A stretch of 64,000 nucleotides of DNA from Candidatus Aalborgicola bjergmarkensis (GTDB lineage Bacteria > Pseudomonadota > Gammaproteobacteria > Burkholderiales > Burkholderiaceae_C). Below are positions 49,977 through 58,345 of this stretch, in pieces. The stretch is taken from assembly GCA_016708725.1 (NCBI GenBank), contig JADJFE010000004.1, positions 1 through 64,000 of the forward strand. The letters run 5' to 3'. The first letter of the stretch is position 1, and each line of letters starts with the position of its first letter. Under the pieces are notes generated by a model. That model was given only the letters and a program-made list of their open reading frames with translations, was not told the origin of the DNA and ran no database searches. Both the position numbers and the translations under genes were made by a program.

Positions 49977-51527
49977 TCAGGATGACATGGATGCCAGCGT
50001 TGCCGAATCGGCATCGTCAATCAGGTGGCTTGGCTCGATCAACTGGATCATGCGTTTTTGCTTCTCCAGGTTGGCCACCCGACCCAAGAGGCGCGACTGC
50101 TCGGCTGACAGCTTGGGTGCGTTTTCAATGGCGCTCTTGGGGATTTTCAGCACCTCGGTCACCGCATCGACAATGAAGCCGGTACGCACGCCACCCAGCA
50201 GGAACACCATGATGCGCTGGCGGTCGTTGCGCTCGATGGTGGGCAGATCCAGCCGTTTGCGCTGGTCAATCACCGGCAGCACCGAACCGCGCAGATTGAT
50301 GACACCTTCCACAAAAGATGGTGCGCGCGGCACGTGGGTCAGTTCTTCGGGTATGCGCACGATTTCCTGCACACTTTCAATCGGCACGCCAAATTCGCCG
50401 GAGGCCAGGTGGAACACCACCACCTGTTCTTCGTCGTCACTGCCGCCTTCGTCGTCCACATTCCCGCGTTTGCCTTCGTCCATGCTTGCCACCGTTTTCA
50501 ACACATCTTTGACCATGGAATGGCGAAACATATTGTCCGCCGAGATGATCGAGACCAGCCGTTTGCCGTTGTCCAGCCGGCAGATGCGGCTGATGTCGGA
50601 CAAATCGCCATCCCGTGCCAGTAGCGCCGGCATCGCATCCACCACGTCACTGGGTACGCGCAACACCTCGGAAACCGCATCGGTGACAACACCCACTGCC
50701 GATGCGCCCAGTGAAATCACCACCACCCGGCTACGCTCGTCCAGATCACGAACGGGCAAACCAAAGAGGCTGCGCAGGCTCACCAGCGGCAGCAGGCGTT
50801 CGCGCAGTGTCATCAGCCCCAGCACGTGCGCGGGTGAATTGGGCACATGCACAATCTTTTCAGGCACTTGCACGATTTCCTGCACGCTGGAGATGTCGAT
50901 GGCGTATTCCTGTTCGGCTACCGAAAAGCTCACCAGTTGCAACTCGTCGGAATCGGTATCGTCGTCGTCTGTAGCGGCCATCGAACTGCTCAAACTCGTA
51001 CTGGCGCCCGCGCGCGCCAATGCCGCAATTTCGGCAAACTCCTGCGCGATGAGCTTGGCAAAGTCCAGCACCATCACCATCTCAAAGCCACCCACTTTTT
51101 TCAGGATGCCTGTGAGCAATTCGCTCTTGACGGTGCCCCGGATACCCCCCACGCCTTCGATGTTGGCGGGTTCGACATTGATGACGCTGACCACGCGGTC
51201 CACCACAAAACCCAGCGGTTGACCCAGGTCAATCACCACGGCGCGGGTGGCGTCGTCGTGCGTTTGCTCTGCAAAACCGAAGGTGCGGCGCAGCGAGATG
51301 ATCGGCAACACCCGACCACGCAGATTGGACAGGCCTTCGAGTGTGCGCGGTGCCAGCGGCACGCGCACCACGTTGGGCACGCGGATGATCTCTTGCACCG
51401 GCGCCATGTCCACCGCAAACACTTCGCCACCGGCCAAAAAGGTGACGAATTGGCGCGTATCCGAGGTCGCCTGAACGGCTTCCTCTTCAATGTCAGCGCT
51501 TTGTTCTTCCAGGACTTCTTCAGTCAT
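49977..51527 (-). CDS. Triple CheW-domain coupling protein
   Basis: 516 aa, about three times the length of CheW. There are three CheW domains: FVTFLAGGEVFAVDMAPVQE (about 27-165), LVSFSVAEQEYAIDISSVQE (about 195-335) and VVFHLASGEFGVPIESVQEI (about 365-510). Each has its own GLSNLRGRVLPII-type strand (second: LGLMTLRERLLPLV; third: VEGVINLRGSVLPVI). Acidic linkers separate them. It could bridge several receptors or kinases in one array. Sits between the soluble MCP and cheB. Confidence 0.9.
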   Translation of the reverse strand: MTEEVLEEQSADIEEEAVQATSDTRQFVTFLAGGEVFAVDMAPVQEIIRVPNVVRVPLAPRTLEGLSNLRGRVLPIISLRRTFGFAEQTHDDATRAVVIDLGQPLGFVVDRVVSVINVEPANIEGVGGIRGTVKSELLTGILKKVGGFEMVMVLDFAKLIAQEFAEIAALARAGASTSLSSSMAATDDDDTDSDELQLVSFSVAEQEYAIDISSVQEIVQVPEKIVHVPNSPAHVLGLMTLRERLLPLVSLRSLFGLPVRDLDERSRVVVISLGASAVGVVTDAVSEVLRVPSDVVDAMPALLARDGDLSDISRICRLDNGKRLVSIISADNMFRHSMVKDVLKTVASMDEGKRGNVDDEGGSDDEEQVVVFHLASGEFGVPIESVQEIVRIPEELTHVPRAPSFVEGVINLRGSVLPVIDQRKRLDLPTIERNDRQRIMVFLLGGVRTGFIVDAVTEVLKIPKSAIENAPKLSAEQSRLLGRVANLEKQKRMIQLIEPSHLIDDADSATLASMSS

Positions 51528-51551
51528 TGTGCTTCTCCTGGGGTTTTAGAG

Positions 51552-53471
51552 TTAAAGGCTTTGCAACTCGTCGGCCAGCGAAGAAATTTCCTCAATGGCC
51601 GCCGCAAGTTCCTCGGCACCCTTGCCTTGCTGTGCGGCCGCGCTGGCGGCCTCGCTGGTGGCTTTTTCGGCCTCTTGCGCCGCGCTGGAAATTTGCTCAA
51701 TGCCGCGCTTGGCCTGCGCGATGGCAACCGCAATTTCGTTGGCCGCAGCCAGAATTTCAGCCGCGCTCTTGTCCACCTCGATCACGTCGGCTTCGATGAT
51801 GACCAGGTTGGCGGTAGATGCCTTGGCCTGCTCGGTCTCAGTGATGGCGGCTCTGACCGTCTCTTCCAGGTCGGCGCTGACCTTGGTGATCTGGTCTTGC
51901 ACCGCCTTGACCAGGTCTTTGATGCGGTCGGCATTTTCGGCAGAATCACGCGCCAGGTTGCGGATGTCGGTGCTCACCACCACAAAACCTTTGCCAAATT
52001 CGCCCGCGCGCGCGGCTTCAATGGAGCCATTCACCGCCAGCATATTGGTCTGGATGGATACCGTGGTAATGGCTTCGACGATTTTGTCGATACGGCGCGA
52101 CACCTGCTCCAGGTCTTTCACCTGCTTGATGCTGCCTTGTGTTCCCTTGACCGACATGCCAATGCCGTGGATGAGCTGATCGACGGCGGTCTTGTTGGCG
52201 ACCAGGAGTGCCTGTACGCTTTTGATCGCATCACCCGATGTTTTTGCGCGCTGTACCGCAATATCCACGCCCTTTTCAATCTGGGTCACCGCTGCAGACG
52301 ATTCTTCAGCCGCTGCTGCCGCTACTTGCGAGCCTTTGCGAATTTGTTCCAGTGCCGACATGATCTGCGCGGCGGCACGGTTGATTTCCTGTACTGCCGA
52401 CGACAGTTCTTCCGCAGCAGAAGCCACTTCTTCGGCGCTCTTGGCGACATCGGATGAATTTTTTAGGTCTTCTGCCAGCTCAGAAAGATTTTGCGCGGTG
52501 CGTTCGCTCTCGGCCAGTGCCTGGGTTTGCTCTTCCACCGTTTTGGCCGTTTCTTCTGCGGCGGCTGATTGCTCCTCGGAGGCGGCAGCGATGTCTTGTG
52601 AGCCTTTGAGTGCTTGTTGCGAGGCCGCAGAAGACTGCTGCGCGCCGGCGGCAATATCGGTCACAGCCTTAACAATCTCCCCCATGCTCGTGCGCACCTG
52701 GGTCAACTGCACAGTGATGGTTTTTCCTTTTTCAACTTCTGACTCGACGGTCTTGGCCGATGAATTGATGCCTTCGGAAATGATTTTGACTTCTTGCTGA
52801 ATCTGGCCTACCAAGTCTTGAATCTGCTTGGCGCTTTTTTCCGATGTTTCGGCCAGCGTGCGCACCTCATCGGCTACCACGGCAAAGCCCTTGCCATGCT
52901 TGCCAGCGCGCGCGGCTTCGATGGCGGCATTGAGCGCCAACAGGTTGGTCTGGTCGGCAATGCGCACCACGGCCTTGACGATTTCGCCGATGTTGGCGGC
53001 TTGTTTTTCCAATTCCGACATCATGACAACCGATGCAGCTTGTCGCTTGGCCGCCACATCGACATTGCCAATCAAGCGGGAAATGTCATCCGAAGTGCGC
53101 CCAATCAAATTTGCAACCGTCTCGGCCTTGGTTTGACCGATGGTGGCGTTGTTCATCTGGCGCTGGAGCGAGCCGGTGACCTGGTTGAACGCCGCCAGTG
53201 ACTCCTGCGCGGCACCCGATGCCTCTGTTGCCCCGGTGGCGATCTGGTCAGCCGCGCGCTTGAGTTCTTCAACTGCCGACGATGCTTCGTTGATGCCCGA
53301 CGACAACTGCCCCGTCGCCGCCGCAATGCGCTCGGCGGCCTGCTGTTGCTTGGCCAGCGTGCGGGCCTTTTTGCGTTGCGCTTCGGCCTCACGGGTAGTC
53401 GCAGCATTGCCACGGGTTGCTTCAGCAGCGGTAGGGGTAGCGGCAGATGCCGATTTTTTTACGAGGGCCAT
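51552..53471 (-). CDS. Soluble chemoreceptor with two signalling tips
   Basis: 639 aa, no membrane segment. Almost the whole protein is coiled coil. Two copies of the MCP hairpin tip are visible: QTNLLALNAAIEAARAGKHG with KGFAVVADEVR (about 174-204), and QTNMLAVNGSIEAARAGEFG with KGFVVVSTDIR (about 474-504). The second has N-to-S and related changes. No PAS, globin or other sensor domain is recognisable. The start has GGAG 9 nt upstream. First gene of the 16-gene operon. Tandem tips would let one molecule join two receptor hexagons. Confidence 0.9.
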   Translation of the reverse strand: MALVKKSASAATPTAAEATRGNAATTREAEAQRKKARTLAKQQQAAERIAAATGQLSSGINEASSAVEELKRAADQIATGATEASGAAQESLAAFNQVTGSLQRQMNNATIGQTKAETVANLIGRTSDDISRLIGNVDVAAKRQAASVVMMSELEKQAANIGEIVKAVVRIADQTNLLALNAAIEAARAGKHGKGFAVVADEVRTLAETSEKSAKQIQDLVGQIQQEVKIISEGINSSAKTVESEVEKGKTITVQLTQVRTSMGEIVKAVTDIAAGAQQSSAASQQALKGSQDIAAASEEQSAAAEETAKTVEEQTQALAESERTAQNLSELAEDLKNSSDVAKSAEEVASAAEELSSAVQEINRAAAQIMSALEQIRKGSQVAAAAAEESSAAVTQIEKGVDIAVQRAKTSGDAIKSVQALLVANKTAVDQLIHGIGMSVKGTQGSIKQVKDLEQVSRRIDKIVEAITTVSIQTNMLAVNGSIEAARAGEFGKGFVVVSTDIRNLARDSAENADRIKDLVKAVQDQITKVSADLEETVRAAITETEQAKASTANLVIIEADVIEVDKSAAEILAAANEIAVAIAQAKRGIEQISSAAQEAEKATSEAASAAAQQGKGAEELAAAIEEISSLADELQSL

Positions 53472-53683
53472 AACAGGAGTCTCCGGGTTTTAGAAGGTGA
53501 AAAGAAATTTTTGAATCGTGGCCGAGAGGCGTTAACTGGGTAGTTTTCAAATTAGATGCTACTCCCTAGGGGATGATACCCGTGATTTTTTAATTCAAAA
53601 TATATACATCAAATATAAGTCCCCACACGCACGCACGTTTTTAACTTGTTGATATTAAATAAAAATATTTTTACAATGGCACC

Positions 53684-53776
53684 ATGAGTAAACATGTTTG
53701 CAAATATCAGCCAGCAAAATCTTGTATTTTTAAATATTGTCTTCTTGTAAATGGTAGGATTTGTCCTATGTTTTAA
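53684..53776 (+). CDS. Possible 30-aa four-cysteine peptide
   Basis: ATG at 53684 to TAA at 53776 reads MSKHVCKYQPAKSC then IFKYCLLVNGRICPMF. Cysteines at 6, 14, 19 and 27 give C-x7-C-x4-C-x7-C, a symmetric spacing suited to metal binding. No clear ribosome site. Short and in an AT-rich promoter region, so chance is possible. Confidence 0.3.
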   Translation: MSKHVCKYQPAKSCIFKYCLLVNGRICPMF

Positions 53777-53784
53777 TTGATATA

Positions 53785-53802
53785 TTAGGATTAGGATTAG
53801 GA
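53785..53802. repeat. TTAGGA tandem repeat upstream of the LuxR regulator
   Basis: Three perfect TTAGGA units followed by TTAATT, about 43-60 bp before the regulator start, on its promoter side. With the nearby TAGGA/TCCTA dyad it may be a regulator-binding array. Confidence 0.6.
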
Positions 53803-53844
53803 TTAATTAATCGTCCATATTTTTATAAATAAGCGCACGCCTTC

Positions 53845-54537
53845 ATGTTTTCCTCCATTTCAGCCCGCGACCAAACACCGCAGATCATTCGACTGGTGGT
53901 TTGTGACGACCACGACATGGTTCGCACGGCTTTTGTACGGGTACTCGAAATGAGCCAGCGCTACCAGGTGGTAGGCGTGGCCTCAAGTGCTGAACAATTG
54001 ATTGCGCTGCTGGCGCAACCTTTGGCACCGGACCGGGAGTTCGATGTTTTGCTGCTGGACTTGAATCTGGGTTCCGACAGCCTGGTGGAGGGCATTCAAC
54101 TCATCACGCACATGGTGTTCATCATGCCCGCCGTGCGTATCGTTGTCGTGTCGATGCACGACGACCCAGAGATCATCAGCACCGCGTTTCAAAGTGGTGC
54201 CGTGGGCTATGTTTCCAAGGCCAGTTCGATTGAAGTGTTGCAAGAGGCTATCCACCACGCTAGCCAGGGGCGTCGTTTTCTCGACCCCAACCTGGTTGCG
54301 TCCATCGTCATCAAACCGGAGCGCAAATACCATCACGCCTGGGATGCGGCCTTGACCCGGCGAGAGCGAGAAGTGATGGCCCTGTTGTGCCGCGGCCAGC
54401 GTGTTGGCGAAATCGCCGCAGACCTTGGCCTGAGCATCAAGACCGTCAGCACCCACAAGATCAGACTGATGCAGAAGATGCAAGTTACCAACGCCGCAGA
54501 CCTGATTAAACTGGGAATGCAATACGGGCTGAAGTAA
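53845..54537 (+). CDS. NarL/FixJ-type (LuxR) response regulator
   Basis: 230 aa. The receiver has VVCDDHDMVR, phosphosite Asp72 in LLLDLNLGSDS and lysine in YVSKASSIEV. The C-terminal LuxR HTH is LTRREREVMALLCRGQRVGE then IAADLGLSIKTVSTH. It diverges from the chemosensory operon and is followed after 113 nt by a matching PAS histidine kinase, so the pair is a two-component system likely to control one or both operons. Confidence 0.92.
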   Translation: MFSSISARDQTPQIIRLVVCDDHDMVRTAFVRVLEMSQRYQVVGVASSAEQLIALLAQPLAPDREFDVLLLDLNLGSDSLVEGIQLITHMVFIMPAVRIVVVSMHDDPEIISTAFQSGAVGYVSKASSIEVLQEAIHHASQGRRFLDPNLVASIVIKPERKYHHAWDAALTRREREVMALLCRGQRVGEIAADLGLSIKTVSTHKIRLMQKMQVTNAADLIKLGMQYGLK

Positions 54538-54650
54538 GCCTGGGTTTTTCAATTGCTATTAAACCGGCAGCTATTAACGCTTTTCTGACGCTGGATTCAG
54601 GGTTTTTTCTCTTCAAATCAAAGTCGCGACCACGCCAAAGATTTTGCCTC

Positions 54651-55901
54651 ATGACCCGCAAAGCAACCAAGATGCCAACTGCAAATGCCGCTGACTTGGC
54701 AGCCCCACAAGTATCCACGCTGCGCCAGCGGGCGCAAACGCGCTTTCAGGAAGGCTCGGGTGAAAGGCTGGATGCGTTAACGCCACAGGCCACCAGGCAA
54801 CTGATTCATGAGCTGCGCGTGCACCAGATTGAGCTTGAGATGCAGGGCGACGAACTGCGCCACGCCAACATGGCCATGGAAGCCTCCAGGGCGCGCTTTT
54901 TCGAACTCTATGATTTGGCCCCGGTGGGGTATTTCACTGTCAGCGAAAAAGGGCTGATTCTTGAAGCCAATCTATCGACTACCAAATTGTTCGGCGTGTC
55001 GCGAAGCGCCTTGCTCAAGCAGCCAATTTCAGGGTTCATCGTCAAGGCCGATCAAGACATTTACTACCATATGCACCGGAAATTGCGCTCTATCGGTGAA
55101 TCCCGTTCGTGCGAACTACGCATGATGAAGCGCGGTGCCGCCGAGTTTTGGGCACGGCTGGAGGCAACAGCGGCGCAAAGCCAAGATGGCGAGCCGGTCC
55201 TGCTGGTGGTGCTCAGTGATGTGACAGAGCGGCGACTGGCACAAGCGGCCTTGCAGGATGCACAACAGCGTTTGCTCCACTTTGCTCTGCGCCAACAGGA
55301 TGAAATGGATGCGCTCCACGTCGAGCTGGCGCGTGACGTGCATGACGAGCTGGGTCAGACTTTTGCGGCCCTCAAGTTCGAAATCGACCTGATTGCCGCC
55401 ATTGCGCCAACATCGGCGCAGAGGATGTACGAACTGGTCAAACAGGGCGTTGCATCGACGCGTGACATCAGCCGCGCCTTGCGCCCGATCGCACTTGAAT
55501 TGGGTCTGGTTAGCGCGCTACGGGCCATGACAGCCGAACTGTCAACGCGCAGCAATGTGCGCATCACAGCGGTGTTGCCGCAGACCTTGCCCGTACTGAC
55601 CGGTCCGCTGGAGCGTGCGCTCTACCGGATTGCGCAAGAGGCGTTGACCAATGCGGTGCTCCATGCGCAGGCTCACGCAATCGAGATTAGTCTGCATATT
55701 TACCTAGATCGCCTGGAACTCAAAGTGGGCGATGATGGTCGGGGTTTTGCGCTCGACAGTCCATCCGTCCACCGGGGACTGGGTCTGTTGGGGATGCACG
55801 AGAGGGCGCGCCAGTTGGGCGCAGAACTGTGTGTGCAGAGCACTCCGGGGAAGGGCTGCTGTGTGCTGGTCAAACTTCCGACTACGGCTGGTACGGGGTA
55901 G
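54651..55901 (+). CDS. PAS-domain histidine kinase (HisKA_3/NarX type)
   Basis: 416 aa, soluble. A helical N-terminus (HELRVHQIELEMQGDELR), a PAS domain at about 80-195 (FELYDLAPVGYFTVSEKGLI) and a HisKA_3 domain with phosphohistidine His231 in LARDVHDELGQ. The HATPase domain has LYRIAQEALTNAVLHAQA, VGDDGRGF and HRGLGLLGMHERARQLGA. Cognate to the LuxR-type regulator before it. The signal bound by PAS is unknown; no heme or flavin motif was identified. Confidence 0.9.
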   Translation: MTRKATKMPTANAADLAAPQVSTLRQRAQTRFQEGSGERLDALTPQATRQLIHELRVHQIELEMQGDELRHANMAMEASRARFFELYDLAPVGYFTVSEKGLILEANLSTTKLFGVSRSALLKQPISGFIVKADQDIYYHMHRKLRSIGESRSCELRMMKRGAAEFWARLEATAAQSQDGEPVLLVVLSDVTERRLAQAALQDAQQRLLHFALRQQDEMDALHVELARDVHDELGQTFAALKFEIDLIAAIAPTSAQRMYELVKQGVASTRDISRALRPIALELGLVSALRAMTAELSTRSNVRITAVLPQTLPVLTGPLERALYRIAQEALTNAVLHAQAHAIEISLHIYLDRLELKVGDDGRGFALDSPSVHRGLGLLGMHERARQLGAELCVQSTPGKGCCVLVKLPTTAGTG

Positions 55902-55985
55902 TGGGTAGTAGCTTAAAAATACCTTGCCCGATGTGGTGCGGGCAGATACCATATCCTTACCATTTTGCAAACGTAAGGCAAAGCT

Positions 55986-56201
55986 ATGACCGAATCGACC
56001 ATCACGGCCAAGGGCCAGACAACGGTACCGGCTGAAATCAGGCAGGCTATTGGCAGCGTTCCCGGCACGCGCCTGGTATGGCATGTGCTCGCGGATGGCC
56101 GCCTCTTTGTTCGCGTCAAAAACAAGACAGCGGCGGATGTGAAAGGCATCGTGCAGGTGCCACAAGGCAAACGACTGTCCATCGAAGAAATGAGACCCTG
56201 A
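55986..56201 (+). CDS. AbrB/MazE-type antitoxin
   Basis: 71 aa swapped-hairpin DNA-binding domain: TITAKGQTTVPAEIRQAIG and GTRLVWHVLADGRLF, with a C-terminal QGKRLSIEEMRP tail that wraps the toxin. TGA shares one base with the ATG of the PIN gene (TGATG). A vapB-type antitoxin. Confidence 0.85.
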   Translation: MTESTITAKGQTTVPAEIRQAIGSVPGTRLVWHVLADGRLFVRVKNKTAADVKGIVQVPQGKRLSIEEMRP

Positions 56202-56611
56202 TGCTTGCAGGTTCCGTCGATACCCATGTGCTGGTGCGGCTGGTGGCGCAAGATGACGCATTACAAGCACAGGCGGTGGATCGGCTTTTGGCCCATCATG
56301 CCCAAAAGGGCGCGTTGCTTTTTGTCCCGATTACCGTTGTACTGGAGTTGGAATGGGTGTTGCGATCCAAGCTCAGCCAGAGCAAGACGCAAGTCATTAC
56401 AACACTGTCGGCCTTGTTGGCACTGGTCGAATTCAGTTTCGAGTCCGAGGATGCCCTGGAGCAGGCGTTGGTAGATTACGAGGACGGCAGTGCAGATTTT
56501 GGTGAATATCTGCATTTGGCCTTGTCCCGTAAGCGTGAGGCGCTACCATTTTTTACATTCGACCGCAAAGCGGCAAAGGTGCCCGGCGCCCGCAGTCTAT
56601 TGATCGGTTAA
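56201..56611 (+). CDS. vapC: VapC-type PIN toxin
   Basis: 136 aa. Catalytic acids are in SVDTHVLVRLVAQDD, LELEWVL, YEDGSADFGEYLHL and FFTFDRKA. Translationally coupled to the AbrB-like antitoxin. A ribonuclease of the VapC family, with its RNA target unknown. Confidence 0.85.
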   Translation: MLAGSVDTHVLVRLVAQDDALQAQAVDRLLAHHAQKGALLFVPITVVLELEWVLRSKLSQSKTQVITTLSALLALVEFSFESEDALEQALVDYEDGSADFGEYLHLALSRKREALPFFTFDRKAAKVPGARSLLIG

Positions 56612-56670
56612 ATTCCGCACGTTCCCATCCACTGTTTTTGACTACGTTTTACGTTTGGAGCCCAAGCCCC

Positions 56671-57435
56671 ATGATGCACATTCTGGCCATTTCAAACCGC
56701 AAAGGCGGAACGGGCAAAACGACCGTCAGCGTCAATCTGGCTGCTGCGCTGGCCCAGCAGGGGTTGCGCGTGTTGCTCATCGACATGGATTCTCAAGGCC
56801 ATTGCGCCGTGGGGCTGGGCTTGACACCAACGCAAGGCATGCCAACGGTACACGATCTTTTCACCAATGCGGATGTACAGCTTGGCACCGCCATCGTGCC
56901 CACCGCTCTGCCAACTCTGTGGCTCGCACCGAGTGACCCACGCTTTGACCACGGCAGTGGAGTGCGCGACGACACAAAGCTGCGCCGCGCCATTGCGGAC
57001 GAGGCACTCGAAAACCGCTTTGACCTGATCGTGATTGATACACCCCCTTCGATGGATGCGCTGCTGATGAACGCGCTGCTGGCCGCCACCCGCGTCCTGG
57101 TGCCTTATGTTCCGCATCCCTTGTCTTTTGACGGATTGCGCCAACTGGTGCGGGCGCTGTTTCCCATCATGACCAAACAGAACCGAACACTCAAACTGCT
57201 GGGTTTTCTGCCCACCATGCTCGCCGAGCACATTCGGCAACACCGCGATACCTCCGGCAAGGTAGTCAATGAATTTGGTGCCGAGCGGGGGCTGCCGGGC
57301 ATCCGCAACGACATCAAGCTGGCCGAAGCCTTTGGCGTGGGCCAGCCCATTTGCCTGTACGCGCCGCATTGCCGTGGCGCAGAGGACTTTGAAGCACTGG
57401 CCCAGAAGGTACGTGCTTTGTTGGGCGGCGGGTAG
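56671..57435 (+). CDS. ParA/MinD-family ATPase (orphan)
   Basis: 254 aa from ATG 56671, with TTTGGAG ahead as ribosome site. Deviant Walker A is SNRKGGTGKTTVSVNLAAAL, switch I is LLIDMDSQGHC, and VIDTPPSMDALLMNALLAA is the Walker B/switch II. No ParB or parS-like site is nearby, and the gene stands between two TA pairs. It could position an array or cargo, or be a plasmid relic. The nearby chemosensory operon makes array positioning thinkable but unproven. Confidence 0.88.
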   Translation: MMHILAISNRKGGTGKTTVSVNLAAALAQQGLRVLLIDMDSQGHCAVGLGLTPTQGMPTVHDLFTNADVQLGTAIVPTALPTLWLAPSDPRFDHGSGVRDDTKLRRAIADEALENRFDLIVIDTPPSMDALLMNALLAATRVLVPYVPHPLSFDGLRQLVRALFPIMTKQNRTLKLLGFLPTMLAEHIRQHRDTSGKVVNEFGAERGLPGIRNDIKLAEAFGVGQPICLYAPHCRGAEDFEALAQKVRALLGGG

Positions 57436-57463
57436 TGGGTAGCGAATTTTTTGGAACATTGTC

Positions 57464-57715
57464 ATGCAAATCGCTCTTGAATTACCCAACGATTTTGTCG
57501 CGCTGCAATCCGTGGCAGAGCTTCAGCAGGAAGTCGCATCGGCTTATGCCCTGTGGCTCTACCAGCGCGAGCGCGTCACCCTGGCCAAGGCGGCAGAACT
57601 TGCGGGACTTGATTTGTACGGCTTCATGGCGCTATGCAAAAGCAACCAGATTGCCGTTATCGACATCACGCGCGAAGAACTATTGGAAGAACTGGCCGGG
57701 TTGAATACGCCATGA
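57464..57715 (+). CDS. UPF0175-family antitoxin
   Basis: 83 aa. MQIALELPNDFVALQSVAEL, then HTH-like VTLAKAAELAGLDLYGFMAL and VIDITREELLEEL. UPF0175 proteins precede DUF3368 PIN toxins and act as antitoxin and repressor. It overlaps the toxin start by 4 nt. Confidence 0.85.
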   Translation: MQIALELPNDFVALQSVAELQQEVASAYALWLYQRERVTLAKAAELAGLDLYGFMALCKSNQIAVIDITREELLEELAGLNTP

Positions 57716-58230
57716 TTTTGGTTGCGGATGCTTCCGCATTGATCGCACTGGCGGCCTGTGACAGTTTGTCACTTTTGGACACTCTCTTCGGCACCGTTCT
57801 TGTCCCACAAGCGGTGTTTTCTGAAGTGACAGTCTTCGATAAACCACAATCTGTGCGGTTGCTAACGTATTTGCGGGGCAAAGTTCGGTCAGTAGATATG
57901 CAACATTTTGTGTATCTGGATGCCTACGCCGATGCTGGAGAAACTCAGGCAATGCTTCTGTACAAGGCAGAACAAGCTGATTACTTGCTGATTGATGACC
58001 GACGGGGACGCAAGGTGGCAAGAATCAACCAGATCAGAACCATTGGGTCGCTCGGTGTGTTGCTGCATGCCAAGCGATCAGGCCTTGTTCCGCACATTGC
58101 ACCCTTGATCGAACAAATTGCAGCCAGCCCGGTTTTCATAAGCGAACAACTGGTACAAACCGTTTTGAAGTTGGCGGAAGAATGGCCAACGGGTAACGGA
58201 AACGTACTGAGCCGCTCCGCCGCAAATTGA
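57712..58230 (+). CDS. DUF3368-type PIN toxin
   Basis: 172 aa from ATG 57712. VADASALIALAACDSLSLLD holds the first acid. DAGETQAMLLYKAEQADYLL then IDDRRGRKVARI carries the remaining catalytic acids. The UPF0175-DUF3368 pair is complete. Confidence 0.85.
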   Translation: MILVADASALIALAACDSLSLLDTLFGTVLVPQAVFSEVTVFDKPQSVRLLTYLRGKVRSVDMQHFVYLDAYADAGETQAMLLYKAEQADYLLIDDRRGRKVARINQIRTIGSLGVLLHAKRSGLVPHIAPLIEQIAASPVFISEQLVQTVLKLAEEWPTGNGNVLSRSAAN

Positions 58231-58231
58231 A

Positions 58232-58333
58232 ATGACGCCACTAAAGTACATTCGCATTAACGACCAATGGCTCGTGTGCTTCCGCTCTGAGGGCAGCGAT
58301 GCCTTTGATGTCGAAATTGTCGATTACCACTGA
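58232..58333 (+). pseudogene. HigB/RelE toxin C-terminal fragment
   Basis: 34 codons, TPLKYIRINDQWLVCFRSEG then SDAFDVEIVDYH and stop, matching the last third of HigB-type (RelE fold) toxins. The first two thirds are missing; it starts 2 nt after the previous toxin stop. Confidence 0.7.
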
Positions 58334-58345
58334 AAGGAATTCAGC

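Larger units (their letters stand above)
53472..53844. promoter_or_regulatory. AT-rich divergent promoter region of the chemosensory operon and LuxR regulator
   Basis: 373 bp, strikingly AT-rich against the flanks, with several TTGATA/TATTAAAT-like boxes. Contains an inverted repeat TAGGATTTGTCCTA (53755-53768), a TTAGGA tandem (53785-53802) and a 30-codon cysteine-rich ORF. Control of both the minus-strand operon and the plus-strand regulator is likely from here. Confidence 0.55.

Noticed and set aside
53785..53802. Telomere-like TTAGGA array indicating a replicon end
   Set aside because: Only three units inside a promoter region with genes continuing on both sides.
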